64,000 nt of DNA from Acidovorax sp. sif1233 (lineage in GTDB: Bacteria; Pseudomonadota; Gammaproteobacteria; Burkholderiales; Burkholderiaceae_C): the NCBI RefSeq assembly GCF_019218755.1, contig NZ_JAHUWZ010000001.1:1518250-1582249 (forward strand), in the 5' to 3' direction. Below are positions 53,979 to 63,871 of this stretch, piece after piece. The notes under the pieces are model-generated. The model saw only the letters and a list, made by a program, of their open reading frames with translations, was not told where the DNA came from and did not search any database. Positions within the stretch are counted from its first letter, which is position 1. Each line of letters opens with the position of its first letter. A program made the position numbers and the translations under genes.

Positions 53979-54452
53979 CTAGCGGTTTCTGCTCTTCATG
54001 GCGCGCTCGACCTCGCGCTTGCCTTCGCGGTCCTTGATGGTGTCGCGCTTGTCGTGCTCGGCCTTGCCCTTGGCCAGGGCGATCTCGCATTTCACGAATC
54101 CGTTCTTCCAGTGCAGGTTCAATGGCACCAGCGTGTAGCCCTTTTGCTCGACCTTGCCGATCAGGCGCTTGATGTCGTCCTTCTTGAGCAGCAGTTTCTT
54201 GGTGCGCGCGGATTCGGGGTTGACGTGGGTCGAGGCCGTCTTGAGCGGGTTGATCAGGCAACCGAGCAGGTACAGCTCTCCATCACGTATCAGCACATAG
54301 CCGTCGGTCAATTGCACCTTGCCCTCGCGCAGCGCCTTGACCTCCCAGCCGTGCAACACCATGCCCGCCTCGTGGCGCTCCTCGAAGAAATAGTTGAAGG
54401 CCGCTTTTTTGTTGTCGGCAATGCGGGACGTAGGATCTGGTTTTTTGGCCAT
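53979..54452 (-). CDS. smpB: SsrA-binding protein SmpB
   Basis: 157 residues from [17 protein letters not shown]. Family stretches [68 protein letters not shown], and the basic tail. Binds tmRNA for ribosome rescue. The tmRNA gene itself is not in the window. Divergent from ratA. Confidence 0.97.
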   Translation of the reverse strand: MAKKPDPTSRIADNKKAAFNYFFEERHEAGMVLHGWEVKALREGKVQLTDGYVLIRDGELYLLGCLINPLKTASTHVNPESARTKKLLLKKDDIKRLIGKVEQKGYTLVPLNLHWKNGFVKCEIALAKGKAEHDKRDTIKDREGKREVERAMKSRNR

Positions 54453-54498
54453 GGGGTGAGAGCGTGTTTGCACTTTTACGTGCCCGCGAAAACCGGAG

Positions 54499-54576
54499 AA
54501 AGGCCCGGCAGATGGGCGCAGGACGCGCCGAAGTATCGATACTGCAAGCGGACTGCGACAACGTGGCCGGGCCTTT
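54499..54576. repeat. Long-range inverted repeat in the smpB-ratA gap
   Basis: AAAGGCCCGGC (54499-54509) and GCCGGGCCTTT (54566-54576) are perfect 11-bp arms around 56 bases. The 296-bp gap also has a TACAAT hexamer at 54675-54680 that could be the ratA -10 element. Confidence 0.5.
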
Positions 54577-54748
54577 CCCCGGCTTTCCCGAAAGGTTGGA
54601 CCCGGACGCGGGTACTTGAGGCGCAGGACACGCTTTAAAAGATGCGGCGCAAACCGGGAGATAAAAGGCCTCCCTACAATTGTCGTCGTCTCGCACCCGC
54701 GATTCTAATTTCCTCTGGCTTGCGCGCACCGGTGCAGGCGCCGTCTGC

Positions 54749-55189
54749 ATGAAAACCGTCCACAAGTCCGTCCTCATCTGGTATAGCCCCGAAGAAATGT
54801 TTGCCCTGGTCACCGGGGTGGAGCACTACCCCCAGTTCCTGCCATGGTGCGACCATGCCGCCGTGCTCGAGCAGACCGCAGAGGGCATGACCGCCGAGGT
54901 AGGCATTTCATTTGGCGGCATCCGCCAGACCTTCGTGACGCACAACACCCATGAGGCAGGCCGGCGCGTGCGGATGCGGCTGGTCAAGGGGCCTTTCTCG
55001 CAGCTTGACGGCGACTGGCTTTTTCACCCCGTGGGCGATGGCAGCCAGCGGGCCTGCCGCGTGGAGTTGAGCCTGAATTACGGTTTTGACAACGCGGCCC
55101 TGGCGGCGCTGGTAGGCCCTGTGTTCGACCGCATCGCGGGCAGCATGGTCGATGCCTTCGTGAAGCGCGCGGAACAGGTGTATGGCTGA
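54749..55189 (+). CDS. ratA: RatA/COQ10-type START-domain protein
   Basis: 146 residues from MKTVHKSVLIWYSPEEMFALVTGVEHYPQFLPWCDHA, the standard opening of the coenzyme Q-binding COQ10/RatA family; ends with SLNYGFDNAALAALVGPVFDRIAGSMVDAFVKRAEQVYG. In E. coli RatA was described as a ribosome-association toxin; in others it serves quinone function. Overlaps rnfH by 8 bases, the usual smpB-ratA-rnfH arrangement. Confidence 0.92.
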   Translation: MKTVHKSVLIWYSPEEMFALVTGVEHYPQFLPWCDHAAVLEQTAEGMTAEVGISFGGIRQTFVTHNTHEAGRRVRMRLVKGPFSQLDGDWLFHPVGDGSQRACRVELSLNYGFDNAALAALVGPVFDRIAGSMVDAFVKRAEQVYG

Positions 55190-55553
55190 GGAGCCGGCTG
55201 GTGCGGACATCGCAACCCCGCGCGCACCCGCTCTGATGCGGATCACCGTGCTGGTCTCGCTGGCGCCCCGGCAGGTCAGCGAATGCACTGTGCAATTGCA
55301 CCCTGGAAGCACGCTCGCCGACGCCCTGCAAGCCGCCGGGCAGATGGCTGCGCGGCGCGAGGGCATGGCGTGCGGCATCTGGGGCCGTGCCATGCCCGAG
55401 ACGACGCTGCTCAAGGACGGGGACCGCGTGGAGTTGTACCGGGAGCTCAAGGTGGACCCCAAGGTGGCACGCCGCGAGCGGTTTGCCCGGCAGGGCGCGC
55501 GTTCCACGGGCCTCTTCGCGCGGCAGCGGCCGGGCGGCAAGTCAGGCTACTGA
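55182..55553 (+). CDS. rnfH: RnfH-family ubiquitin-fold protein
   Basis: 123 residues; the conserved part begins near residue 20 (RITVLVSLAPRQVSECTVQLHPGSTLADALQAAG) and contains GIWGRAMPETTLLKDGDRVELYRELKVDPKVARRERF. Role uncertain; commonly paired with ratA. A bidirectional terminator follows. Confidence 0.92.
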   Translation: MAEEPAGADIATPRAPALMRITVLVSLAPRQVSECTVQLHPGSTLADALQAAGQMAARREGMACGIWGRAMPETTLLKDGDRVELYRELKVDPKVARRERFARQGARSTGLFARQRPGGKSGY

Positions 55554-55572
55554 TCGGGATACCAATTGAAAC

Positions 55573-55601
55573 AAAAACGGCGCCTCAGGCGCCGTTTTTT
55601 T
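55573..55601. terminator. Bidirectional rho-independent terminator
   Basis: AAAAACGGCGCC / GGCGCCGTTTTT with loop TCA; A-run on the left, T-run on the right. Serves rnfH (plus) and the DUF4124 gene (minus). Confidence 0.88.
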
Positions 55602-55616
55602 GCCACGGATGACCGC

Positions 55617-56156
55617 TCAGCGTTTGCAGTCGGAGGCGATGATCGTGTCGATGCGCTTGACCTCTGCATTGCGCTGGGCCTCGTCCAGGAAGACGCGCTC
55701 GCCCTGTGCATTGCTCTGCCTGATCGGCGCGCCGGTCTCGAAAGTGGCCTTGGCCGCGCGCGCACGGGTGCAGTTTTCAGCCTTGGCCTTGGCGATCCTG
55801 TCGTCTTCGGCTTTCTTCTTGGCGGCTTCGGCGGCCTCTGCCTCAGCCTTGCGCTTTTCCAGCTCCTTGTCCTTGCCGGCGGCGCTGGCGGGAGCGCGGG
55901 GGGATGCGGCCGCAGGCGCAGCAGCCGAGGCGGGGGTATCGGCCGCTTCCGGCGCACTGGCGGCTGCCGCAGCCGCGGGCACGCGTGCAGTCGCGTAGCT
56001 TGGCTGCTTGAGGATGCTCTTTTCCGGGATGTCCTGTGGCGGCGGGCGGTCGCTGAAGACCTTGCGGCCGTCCTTGTCGATCCACTGCCATTGGGCAGCG
56101 GCACCCAGGGCCCAGGTGCAGGCAACGGCCAGCAAAACAAGCTTGTGCAATTTCAT
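55617..56156 (-). CDS. Exported DUF4124-domain protein
   Basis: 179 residues from MKLHKLVLLAVACTWALGAAAQ (signal peptide). DUF4124 motif: WQWIDKDGRKVFSDRPPPQDIPEKSI. Followed by an Ala/Pro-rich linker, a short charged coiled coil ([25 protein letters not shown]) and a C-terminal conserved end with two Cys (ENCTRARAAKATFETG...; IIASDCKR). Periplasmic, function unknown. Divergent from guaB. Confidence 0.88.
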   Translation of the reverse strand: MKLHKLVLLAVACTWALGAAAQWQWIDKDGRKVFSDRPPPQDIPEKSILKQPSYATARVPAAAAAASAPEAADTPASAAAPAAASPRAPASAAGKDKELEKRKAEAEAAEAAKKKAEDDRIAKAKAENCTRARAAKATFETGAPIRQSNAQGERVFLDEAQRNAEVKRIDTIIASDCKR

Positions 56157-56170
56157 GCAGGCAAGTTTAG

Positions 56171-57742
<1,572 letters not shown>

Positions 57743-57757
57743 GCACCGTCGATCTAA

Positions 57758-57824
57758 TCTGGCCTGATTGAAAATATCTGGTCAGAATGATATAGTCTGG
57801 TCTGAATTCACCATTCAGGCCAGA
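57758..57824. promoter_or_regulatory. Operator array of the toxin-antitoxin module
   Basis: Three direct copies of TCTGGNCNGAWT at 57758-57769, 57777-57788 and 57796-57807, exactly 19 bp apart, and an inverted copy ATTCAGGCCAGA at 57813-57824. They overlay the promoter. Copies three and four form a hairpin followed by TTTTTCTTTTT, so it could also attenuate transcription. Confidence 0.65.
57768..57796 (+). promoter_or_regulatory. Sigma-70 promoter of the toxin-antitoxin module
   Basis: TTGAAA (57768-57773), 17-base spacer, TATAGT (57791-57796), 56 bases before the antitoxin ATG, interleaved with the operator repeats. Confidence 0.7.
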
Positions 57825-57851
57825 CTTTTTCTTTTTGGGGTCCGCGCATCC

Positions 57852-58112
57852 ATGCAGTCCGTCGGCATCTACGAAGCCAAAAGCAGGTTCTCCGCCCTGA
57901 TCGAGCTGGTCGAGCAGGGCGAGGAAGTGCGCATCACCCGCCACGGCAAAGAGGTCGTGCGCCTGCTGCCCGTGCGCCGCCGCCCCGTCATCACCGACGA
58001 GCAGATCGCTCGCGAGCTGGGCCAGATGGATGCTTTGCACGCCAGCATCCGGCCCGCAGGCGAAGTGGCCACTCCCGACACCTTGCGCCGCAAGGGCAGG
58101 GCTGCAGCATGA
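57852..58112 (+). CDS. Phd/YefM-type antitoxin
   Basis: 86 residues: MQSVGIYEAKSRFSALIELVEQGEEVRITRHGKEVVRLLPV is the Phd/YefM DNA-binding fold; the C-terminal tail (DALHASIRPAGEVATPDTLRRKG) would wrap the toxin. The stop overlaps the toxin start (ATGA). Represses its own promoter through the repeats at 57758-57824 (inference from family). Confidence 0.92.
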   Translation: MQSVGIYEAKSRFSALIELVEQGEEVRITRHGKEVVRLLPVRRRPVITDEQIARELGQMDALHASIRPAGEVATPDTLRRKGRAAA

Positions 58113-58543
58113 CTGCCTTCGTCCTCGACGCCTCCGTCACCGCCGCCTGGCTGCTGCCCGATGCGGCCAGCGAGCACACGCGCCGCCTCTACACCCTGAT
58201 CCGCCGCGACGAAGTCGAGCCCCAGGCCCCCAACCTTTGGCAGTGGGAGTGCAGCAACCTCATCTCCAGCGGCGTTCACAGCGGCCGCATCCCGCCCGCA
58301 TCGGTCGAAGGCCTGTGGGGCGTGCTCGAAGCCATCCGCCACCGTGTGGAGCTGCACGAACTGGCCCCCGCCCAGCACAAGGCCGTGCTAGACGTTGCGC
58401 TCGACACCGGCCTGCCCACGTTCGACGCCGCCTACCTGTGGCTGGCCCGCTCCCTGCGCCTGCCCCTGGCCACCTTCGATGCGGCGCAGGCAGCCGCCGC
58501 CCAGCGCAGCGGCGTACCACTTCTCGACCTCTCCAGCCTTTGA
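58109..58543 (+). CDS. VapC-type PIN-domain ribonuclease toxin
   Basis: 144 residues. PIN-domain acidic residues are all present: Asp7 (VLDAS), Glu47 (WECSN), Asp106 (TFDAAY) and Asp124 (ATFDAAQ). Mg-dependent RNase of the VapC family, held inactive by the upstream antitoxin. Lies between guaB and guaA, ending 43 bases before the guaA start. Confidence 0.92.
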   Translation: MTAFVLDASVTAAWLLPDAASEHTRRLYTLIRRDEVEPQAPNLWQWECSNLISSGVHSGRIPPASVEGLWGVLEAIRHRVELHELAPAQHKAVLDVALDTGLPTFDAAYLWLARSLRLPLATFDAAQAAAAQRSGVPLLDLSSL

Positions 58544-58586
58544 CCAGGCGCCCCGTTTCTTGTCATCCCCTCGACCACCCACCGCC

Positions 58587-60206
58587 ATGCAACACCAGAA
58601 AATCCTCATCCTCGATTTCGGCTCGCAAGTCACCCAGCTCATCGCGCGCCGCGTGCGCGAAGCCAACGTGTACTGCGAAGTGCACCCCTGCGATGTGACG
58701 GACGAGTGGGTGCGTGACTACGCGAAGGACGGCTCGCTCAAGGGCATCATCCTCTCCGGCAGCCACGCCAGCGTGACCGAGGACACCACCGACCGCGCTC
58801 CCCAGGCCGTGTTCGAGTTGGGTCTGCCCGTGCTGGGCATCTGCTACGGCATGCAAACGATGGCGCAGCAACTCGGTGGCAAGGTCGAAACCGGCCACAA
58901 GCGCGAGTTTGGCTTTGCCGCCGTGCGCGCCCGCGGCCACACCGCGCTGCTCAAGGACATCGCCGACTTCACCACCCCCGAAGGCCACGGCATGCTCAAC
59001 GTCTGGATGAGCCACGGCGACAAGGTCACCGAACTGCCCCCGGGCTTCAAGCTCATGGCTAGCACCGACAGCTGCCCTATCGCCGGCATGGCCGACGAAG
59101 ACCGCCGCTACTACGCCGTGCAGTTCCACCCCGAAGTCACGCACACCGTGCAGGGCAGGGCGCTGCTGGAGCGCTTCGTGCTCGGCATCTGCGGCACCAA
59201 CCCCGACTGGGTCATGCGCGACCACATCGCCGAGGCCGTGGAGCAGATCCGCCAGCAGGTGGGTGATGAAGAAGTCATCCTGGGCCTCTCCGGCGGTGTG
59301 GATTCGTCCGTGGCCGCGGCTCTCATCCACCGCGCCATCGGCGACCAGCTCACTTGCGTGTTCGTCGACCATGGCCTGCTGCGCCTGAACGAAGGCGACA
59401 TGGTCATGGACATGTTCGTCGGCAAGCTGCACGCCAAGGTCATCCGCGTGGACGCGAGCGACCTGTTCCTCGGCAGGCTGGCCGGCGTGAGCGAACCCGA
59501 AGCCAAGCGCAAGATCATCGGCGGCCTGTTCGTCGACGTGTTCAAGGCCGAAGCCGCGAAACTGAAGGCTGGCGATGGAGGCCACAAAGGCGCCACCTTC
59601 CTGGCCCAGGGCACCATCTACCCCGACGTGATCGAATCCGGCGGCGCCAAGAGCAAGAAGGCCGTCACCATCAAGAGCCACCACAACGTGGGCGGCCTGC
59701 CCGAGCAGCTGGGCCTCAAGCTCCTGGAGCCCCTGCGCGATTTGTTCAAAGACGAAGTGCGCGAACTCGGCGTGGCCCTGGGCCTGCCGCCCGAAATGGT
59801 CTACCGCCACCCCTTCCCCGGCCCCGGCCTGGGCGTGCGCATTTTGGGCGAGGTGAAAAAAGAGTACGCCGACCTGCTGCGCCGCGCGGACGCGATCTTC
59901 ATCGAAGAGCTGCGCAACCACGTTGACGAAGCCACCGGCAAGACCTGGTACGACCTCACCAGCCAAGCCTTCACCGTCTTCCTGCCAGTGAAGAGCGTGG
60001 GCGTGATGGGTGACGGCCGCACTTATGACTACGTGGTCGCCCTGCGCGCCGTGCAGACCAGCGACTTCATGACCGCCGACTGGGCCGAACTGCCGTACGC
60101 CCTGCTCAAGAAGGTGTCGGGGCGCATCATCAACGAGGTGCGCGGCATCAATCGCGTGACCTACGATGTATCGAGCAAGCCGCCGGCGACGATCGAGTGG
60201 GAATAA
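58587..60206 (+). CDS. guaA: GMP synthase (glutamine-hydrolysing)
   Basis: 539 residues. Class I amidotransferase domain with Cys86 (GICYGMQ), then the ATP-pyrophosphatase P-loop LSGGVDSS near 233, and a C-terminal dimerisation domain ending [18 protein letters not shown]. Converts XMP to GMP. Its 3' end is the apparent integration site of the island that begins at 60425. Confidence 0.98.
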   Translation: MQHQKILILDFGSQVTQLIARRVREANVYCEVHPCDVTDEWVRDYAKDGSLKGIILSGSHASVTEDTTDRAPQAVFELGLPVLGICYGMQTMAQQLGGKVETGHKREFGFAAVRARGHTALLKDIADFTTPEGHGMLNVWMSHGDKVTELPPGFKLMASTDSCPIAGMADEDRRYYAVQFHPEVTHTVQGRALLERFVLGICGTNPDWVMRDHIAEAVEQIRQQVGDEEVILGLSGGVDSSVAAALIHRAIGDQLTCVFVDHGLLRLNEGDMVMDMFVGKLHAKVIRVDASDLFLGRLAGVSEPEAKRKIIGGLFVDVFKAEAAKLKAGDGGHKGATFLAQGTIYPDVIESGGAKSKKAVTIKSHHNVGGLPEQLGLKLLEPLRDLFKDEVRELGVALGLPPEMVYRHPFPGPGLGVRILGEVKKEYADLLRRADAIFIEELRNHVDEATGKTWYDLTSQAFTVFLPVKSVGVMGDGRTYDYVVALRAVQTSDFMTADWAELPYALLKKVSGRIINEVRGINRVTYDVSSKPPATIEWE

Positions 60207-60278
60207 TTCATAATCGTTCCGCGCCATCCAATGGCATGCTTCTATGTGACTTAATATCTTTATAAATCAACAGCTTAT

Positions 60279-60298
60279 TGGTGCAATGTGGTGCAATG
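60279..60298 (+). repeat. Tandem direct repeat near the attachment site
   Basis: TGGTGCAATG twice in tandem, with the related inverse CCATGCAC just after. Between guaA and the integrase; candidate arm-type binding sites for the recombinase. Confidence 0.5.
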
Positions 60299-60374
60299 CC
60301 ATGCACTAAAAACCTGTTGTTTTTGTCGGTGTGGAAGGCGGTACATTTCGGATGTCATTGGGTCGCGTGAGTTT

Positions 60375-60399
60375 GTACCGTCAGGCCGTCTGACGGTAC
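60375..60399. promoter_or_regulatory. Palindrome ahead of the integrase gene
   Basis: GTACCGTCAG (60375-60384) and CTGACGGTAC (60390-60399), perfect arms with 5-base spacer, 26 bases before the integrase ATG. Candidate operator or att-core feature. The 218-bp gap holds no gene. Confidence 0.5.
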
Positions 60400-60424
60400 G
60401 GTGTGGCGGTAAAAAGAGACCGAT

Positions 60425-61756
60425 ATGCTGACTGACACCGAACTAAAAAAATTAAAGCCCACGGCGAAAACGTACAAAGTCGTTGATCGGGACGGGATGT
60501 ACGTTTCGATTGCAACGACTGGCACTAAGTCGTTCCGCTACGACTACCGTGTCAACGGACGACGTGAGACGCTGACCATTGGGCGATACGATGAAAGCCT
60601 ATCGTCGAAAGTCGCCAGGGAGCTTGACGAGCTTAAGTACGGCATAAGTCTTACGCTGGCCGAGGCGAGACTTCTGTTGGCTGATGCGCGTCGGAAAGTG
60701 GAGAAGGGCGAGTCTCCCTCTCGGGCGAAGGCCGAAAAGCGGTCCCAAATTGCCGAGTCCCTGACTTTCGGTAGCTGGGCTGACCGCTACTTTGCCGACA
60801 AAGCTGATCCCAACAACGGGGCAAAACTAGCGGATTCGACACTTGCCATGCGTCGCTCGATCTACAACCGTGATCTTGCAGGCCCCTTCGGCAAGCTCAA
60901 GTTGGAAGAAATCACGCCTACGGCGTTGATGACCTTGTGCGAGAAGGTGAAAGCACGTGGCGCACCCGCTCCAGCCATTCAGGTTCGTGAAATTGTTTTG
61001 TTGGTTTTTCGGTTTGCCCATGCCAAGGAAAAAAGCCTTGATCTTAAAAATCCGGCTGAGAGCATTCGACCCAGTGACATTGCCACGTTCAAGCCGCGAG
61101 AACGCGCACTTACGCCCTCAGAAATTCGGTTGTTCTTCGCTGCGCTGGATGACACAGCTACCGCTGCAACACTGCGTCTCGCCGTCAAATTCGTCTTACT
61201 TACGATGGTACGCAAAGGTGAATTCATCGGTGGCACGTGGTCGGAAGTAGATTTTGAAGCAGCCACTTGGACGATTCCGGCAACACGCATGAAGGCAAAG
61301 AAGCCCTTGGTTGTCTATCTAAGTCAACAGGCTACAGATATTCTTGTGACCTTTAAAACTTGCTTTGAAGCATCTAAGTATTTGCATCCAGGGCGCTACG
61401 ATATGAGGCTGCCTATTAGCGATGCAACGCTCAATAGGGTAATTGATGTGGGCGTCAAGAAAGTTCGTTCAACTGGAGTGGATTTGGCCAGTTTTAGTGT
61501 GCATGATCTGCGTCGCACTGCTTCGTCGTTGTTAAATGAAGTTGGATTTAATCGCGACTGGATTGAAAAATGTTTGGCTCATGAAGAAAATGATGTTCGA
61601 TCCATCTATAACAAGGCAGAATATGGTGAGCAACGAAGAATAATGCTTCAGGCATGGGCGGATATGGTAGATGCTTGGATTAATGGTGGCAATGTCGGAG
61701 AGATTGTTCGTTCGGCCAAGGTTGCAGCATCTGAAATATCAATTAAATTTCTCTAA
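60425..61756 (+). CDS. Tyrosine recombinase (genomic-island integrase)
   Basis: 443 residues. N-terminal arm-binding region (YKVVDRDGMYVSIATTGTKSFRYDYRVNGRRETLTIGRYD), SAM-like core-binding domain, and catalytic domain with Arg263 (MVRKGEF), His360-x-x-Arg363 (HDLRRT), His386 (AHEEN) and Tyr395 (YNKAEY). P4-integrase-like layout. It follows guaA directly; the 3' end of guaA is a known integration site for genomic islands. GC content drops towards its 3' end. Confidence 0.93.
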   Translation: MLTDTELKKLKPTAKTYKVVDRDGMYVSIATTGTKSFRYDYRVNGRRETLTIGRYDESLSSKVARELDELKYGISLTLAEARLLLADARRKVEKGESPSRAKAEKRSQIAESLTFGSWADRYFADKADPNNGAKLADSTLAMRRSIYNRDLAGPFGKLKLEEITPTALMTLCEKVKARGAPAPAIQVREIVLLVFRFAHAKEKSLDLKNPAESIRPSDIATFKPRERALTPSEIRLFFAALDDTATAATLRLAVKFVLLTMVRKGEFIGGTWSEVDFEAATWTIPATRMKAKKPLVVYLSQQATDILVTFKTCFEASKYLHPGRYDMRLPISDATLNRVIDVGVKKVRSTGVDLASFSVHDLRRTASSLLNEVGFNRDWIEKCLAHEENDVRSIYNKAEYGEQRRIMLQAWADMVDAWINGGNVGEIVRSAKVAASEISIKFL

Positions 61757-61762
61757 ATAGCT

Positions 61763-62440
61763 ATGACCATCGAAATTATTGAAGGGGCGGTGGCATTGCC
61801 TTTGGGTTCATTGAAGGTTGTTGGGAATGAAGCTGGCGAGGTTATTGAGATAAACGTTGAGGAGGGCAATGGGGGAATTTGTCAAGCTGACAACAGCGCC
61901 TTAGATGATTTCATTTTCAAGAAAACCAACCAGCTTCGAGGTAAAGAAGATCGCTTGCTGAGAATACTGGCGTTGCACGAAAAAGGTGAGCGGGAAGAAA
62001 TTATTTCTATGGTTAGAGGCATGGAGAAGTTTGAGGACTTCTTCCTATTTTTTCTTGACTATTTAGAAGACCCAAAGTCTAGGGCTAAAGCCGGAGGGGA
62101 GGCCAAAAAAATCTCTTTGAGTCCATACAAAAACCGTGCCGTTCGAGAATATTCTGAGAGGAAAATAGAGAGGCTGGGGAAATATAAGCAAGCGGCATTT
62201 GCTGATGATTTTGTTGAGACAATGAAGAGTGACTATGAGAGAGTTCAGGAAGAATTGAAGGAAAAGAGAGAGCAATTGTTGGTCTTGATCGGTGAATTAG
62301 ATAGAGTGGATTTTGATAAGAGAAAATCTTGCGGGCAGGCTGAGGAGCTTCGTTCTCTTAAAGAGGAAATTCGTCTCCTGGAGACCCATCCCAAGCCAGT
62401 AAGTCCAAAGACTGTTGTGACTTGGTTGGCGGGGGGTTAG
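61763..62440 (+). CDS. AT-rich island gene of unknown function with coiled coil
   Basis: 225 residues starting MTIEIIEGAVALPLGSL, 6 bases after the integrase stop. Low GC and codon use unlike the chromosome. A charged helical segment FEDFFLFFLDYLEDP, then a long coiled coil from about 120 to 210 (YERVQEELKEKREQLLVLIGEL; AEELRSLKEEIRLLE). No family recognised, no signal peptide or membrane helix. Its link to the integrase suggests excision control, replication, or cargo. Confidence 0.65.
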   Translation: MTIEIIEGAVALPLGSLKVVGNEAGEVIEINVEEGNGGICQADNSALDDFIFKKTNQLRGKEDRLLRILALHEKGEREEIISMVRGMEKFEDFFLFFLDYLEDPKSRAKAGGEAKKISLSPYKNRAVREYSERKIERLGKYKQAAFADDFVETMKSDYERVQEELKEKREQLLVLIGELDRVDFDKRKSCGQAEELRSLKEEIRLLETHPKPVSPKTVVTWLAGG

Positions 62441-62548
62441 ATGAAGTTCTTATCCCGTCTGCCTAGCAGACGGGATGATTCATGAAGTCCAACATGGCTC
62501 AATAGCAAGCATCCGGCCGGGTACAAGCGCAGTTCGCAGGAGCTGCTT

Positions 62549-62800
62549 GTGACAACGAATGATTTGCTATGGAGCCAAAATATGGCAATTTTTTTGCATG
62601 AGGCGCTTCTTCGCAAGCGCGAAGTTCTCCGACTTACAGGCCTGTCTAACAGCACTTTTTACAACCGTATCAAAGCGGGTGTCATCCCGCCCGGCGTACC
62701 GATGGGCCCTCGCCTGAAAGGCTGGCCTGCAAGTGAAATTAACGCCTACATCAAGTCTTGCATTGCAGCCCGTGACAACGTGGGTGGAGGTGCAGCATGA
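62549..62800 (+). CDS. AlpA-family excisionase-like regulator
   Basis: 83 residues from a GTG at 62549 (AGGAG 6 bases upstream); an ATG at 62582 with GGAG is an equally good start (72 residues). MerR-like HTH of the AlpA/Phage_AlpA type: LLRKREVLRLTGLSNSTFYNRIKAGVIPPGVPMGPRLKGWPASEINAYI. Such proteins regulate integrase or excision of P4-like islands. Overlaps the next gene by ATGA. Confidence 0.85.
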   Translation: MTTNDLLWSQNMAIFLHEALLRKREVLRLTGLSNSTFYNRIKAGVIPPGVPMGPRLKGWPASEINAYIKSCIAARDNVGGGAA

Positions 62801-63846
62801 GCCGTGAGTCCCATGCCCCCTTCAAGCAGAAGAAGCTGAATAAGTTGGCGAAGTCCCTTCCTGCGGTCTCTGAACTCAGGACGGGCCTTACGTTGGTTGT
62901 TGGTCACTACGGCGAACTGATTCATCTCGTTCACTACGTGATGGTCAAAGAACTCTCTATGGCTGCTGCGAACCTGCCGGTCCCGATGCCCGATTGCTCC
63001 AGCGTACTCTGCGTTCAGAGCGGTCCTTTGCGGCAACTCGAACAGTTGCATGGATTGCGCGTGCAACTGGGCTTCTCGGCGCCGCCATTTGAAAAATGCC
63101 AGTTCGTGGATCGCGTAGCTTCCTGCGCGTTGGATTGGACCAATCCAGCATCCGTGTCAATCGTTTGCCGATTGAACATCGTGAAGGACGGTGGCTGCGT
63201 CGTGCTGCAGCAGCCTGCTGGCCAAAATCCCGATTTTGAAGGACTGCTTCACTTGCGCCGCGCAGCGGAGAAGTACAAAGCGCGCATCATTCTGTTCTGC
63301 CCGGCAGTTGCGGATGAGGCCAAATTTTCTGGCGTGGCAAACGAGCTTTTCGTTGCCGCGCCTTGCGAACCGAACCCGGGTTTCGATGAAGGTTTCGTTG
63401 TTTCGTGTCCGGAGCTTGCAAGCCCTTTGAGTCCAGCGAGCGGCAAGGTGCTTTGCTGTGTACGGTTGGGTGAAGACGGTCTCAAAACCGAGATTACGCC
63501 TTTCGTCGCTGATGACTTGAAGACGCGCTTGATGGCGATCCTCAAGGCCGACGAATGGAGCTTGGAAAAGATCGGCAAGCTTGTTGGACTCAACAAGTCG
63601 AATGTGAGCCGCAAGCTCCGCATGGTGTCCGGGGCTGTGCCAGACGACTGGGATGACGCAATGTTGGATGAATGGATTGAAGCCTGTGATCTCGATCCCA
63701 TCGACGACGATTCAGATGACGACGATGATGGTGACGAGGGAGATGATCTCAACGATCTTGATCGCGCCAATCCTGTTGCGCCAGTCGGCCGCAACGAGCG
63801 CAACACGCGCAACAAAGCCGGTTTGACTCTGCGCAAGCAGCGGTAG
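62797..63846 (+). CDS. Island protein with C-terminal HTH and acidic tail
   Basis: 349 residues. N-terminal alpha/beta region without a recognised family (TGLTLVVGHYGELIHLVHYVMVKEL, SVSIVCRLNIVKDGGCVVLQQPAG, KARIILFCPAVADEAKFSG); it has the strand/helix rhythm of a RecA/RepA-like fold but no P-loop. Then a clear helix-turn-helix, WSLEKIGKLVGLNKSNVSRKLRMV (near 250-275), an Asp-rich stretch (about 298-320) and a basic end. Co-translated with the AlpA-like gene. Candidate replication or regulation protein of the island. Confidence 0.7.
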   Translation: MSRESHAPFKQKKLNKLAKSLPAVSELRTGLTLVVGHYGELIHLVHYVMVKELSMAAANLPVPMPDCSSVLCVQSGPLRQLEQLHGLRVQLGFSAPPFEKCQFVDRVASCALDWTNPASVSIVCRLNIVKDGGCVVLQQPAGQNPDFEGLLHLRRAAEKYKARIILFCPAVADEAKFSGVANELFVAAPCEPNPGFDEGFVVSCPELASPLSPASGKVLCCVRLGEDGLKTEITPFVADDLKTRLMAILKADEWSLEKIGKLVGLNKSNVSRKLRMVSGAVPDDWDDAMLDEWIEACDLDPIDDDSDDDDDGDEGDDLNDLDRANPVAPVGRNERNTRNKAGLTLRKQR

Positions 63847-63871
63847 CCGTGACGACGAAGCACGGGGTCTA

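Noticed and set aside
63710..63760. GATGAC-rich tract as a possible repeat array or CRISPR
   Set aside because: It encodes the acidic tail of the HTH protein in frame and has no spacer structure.
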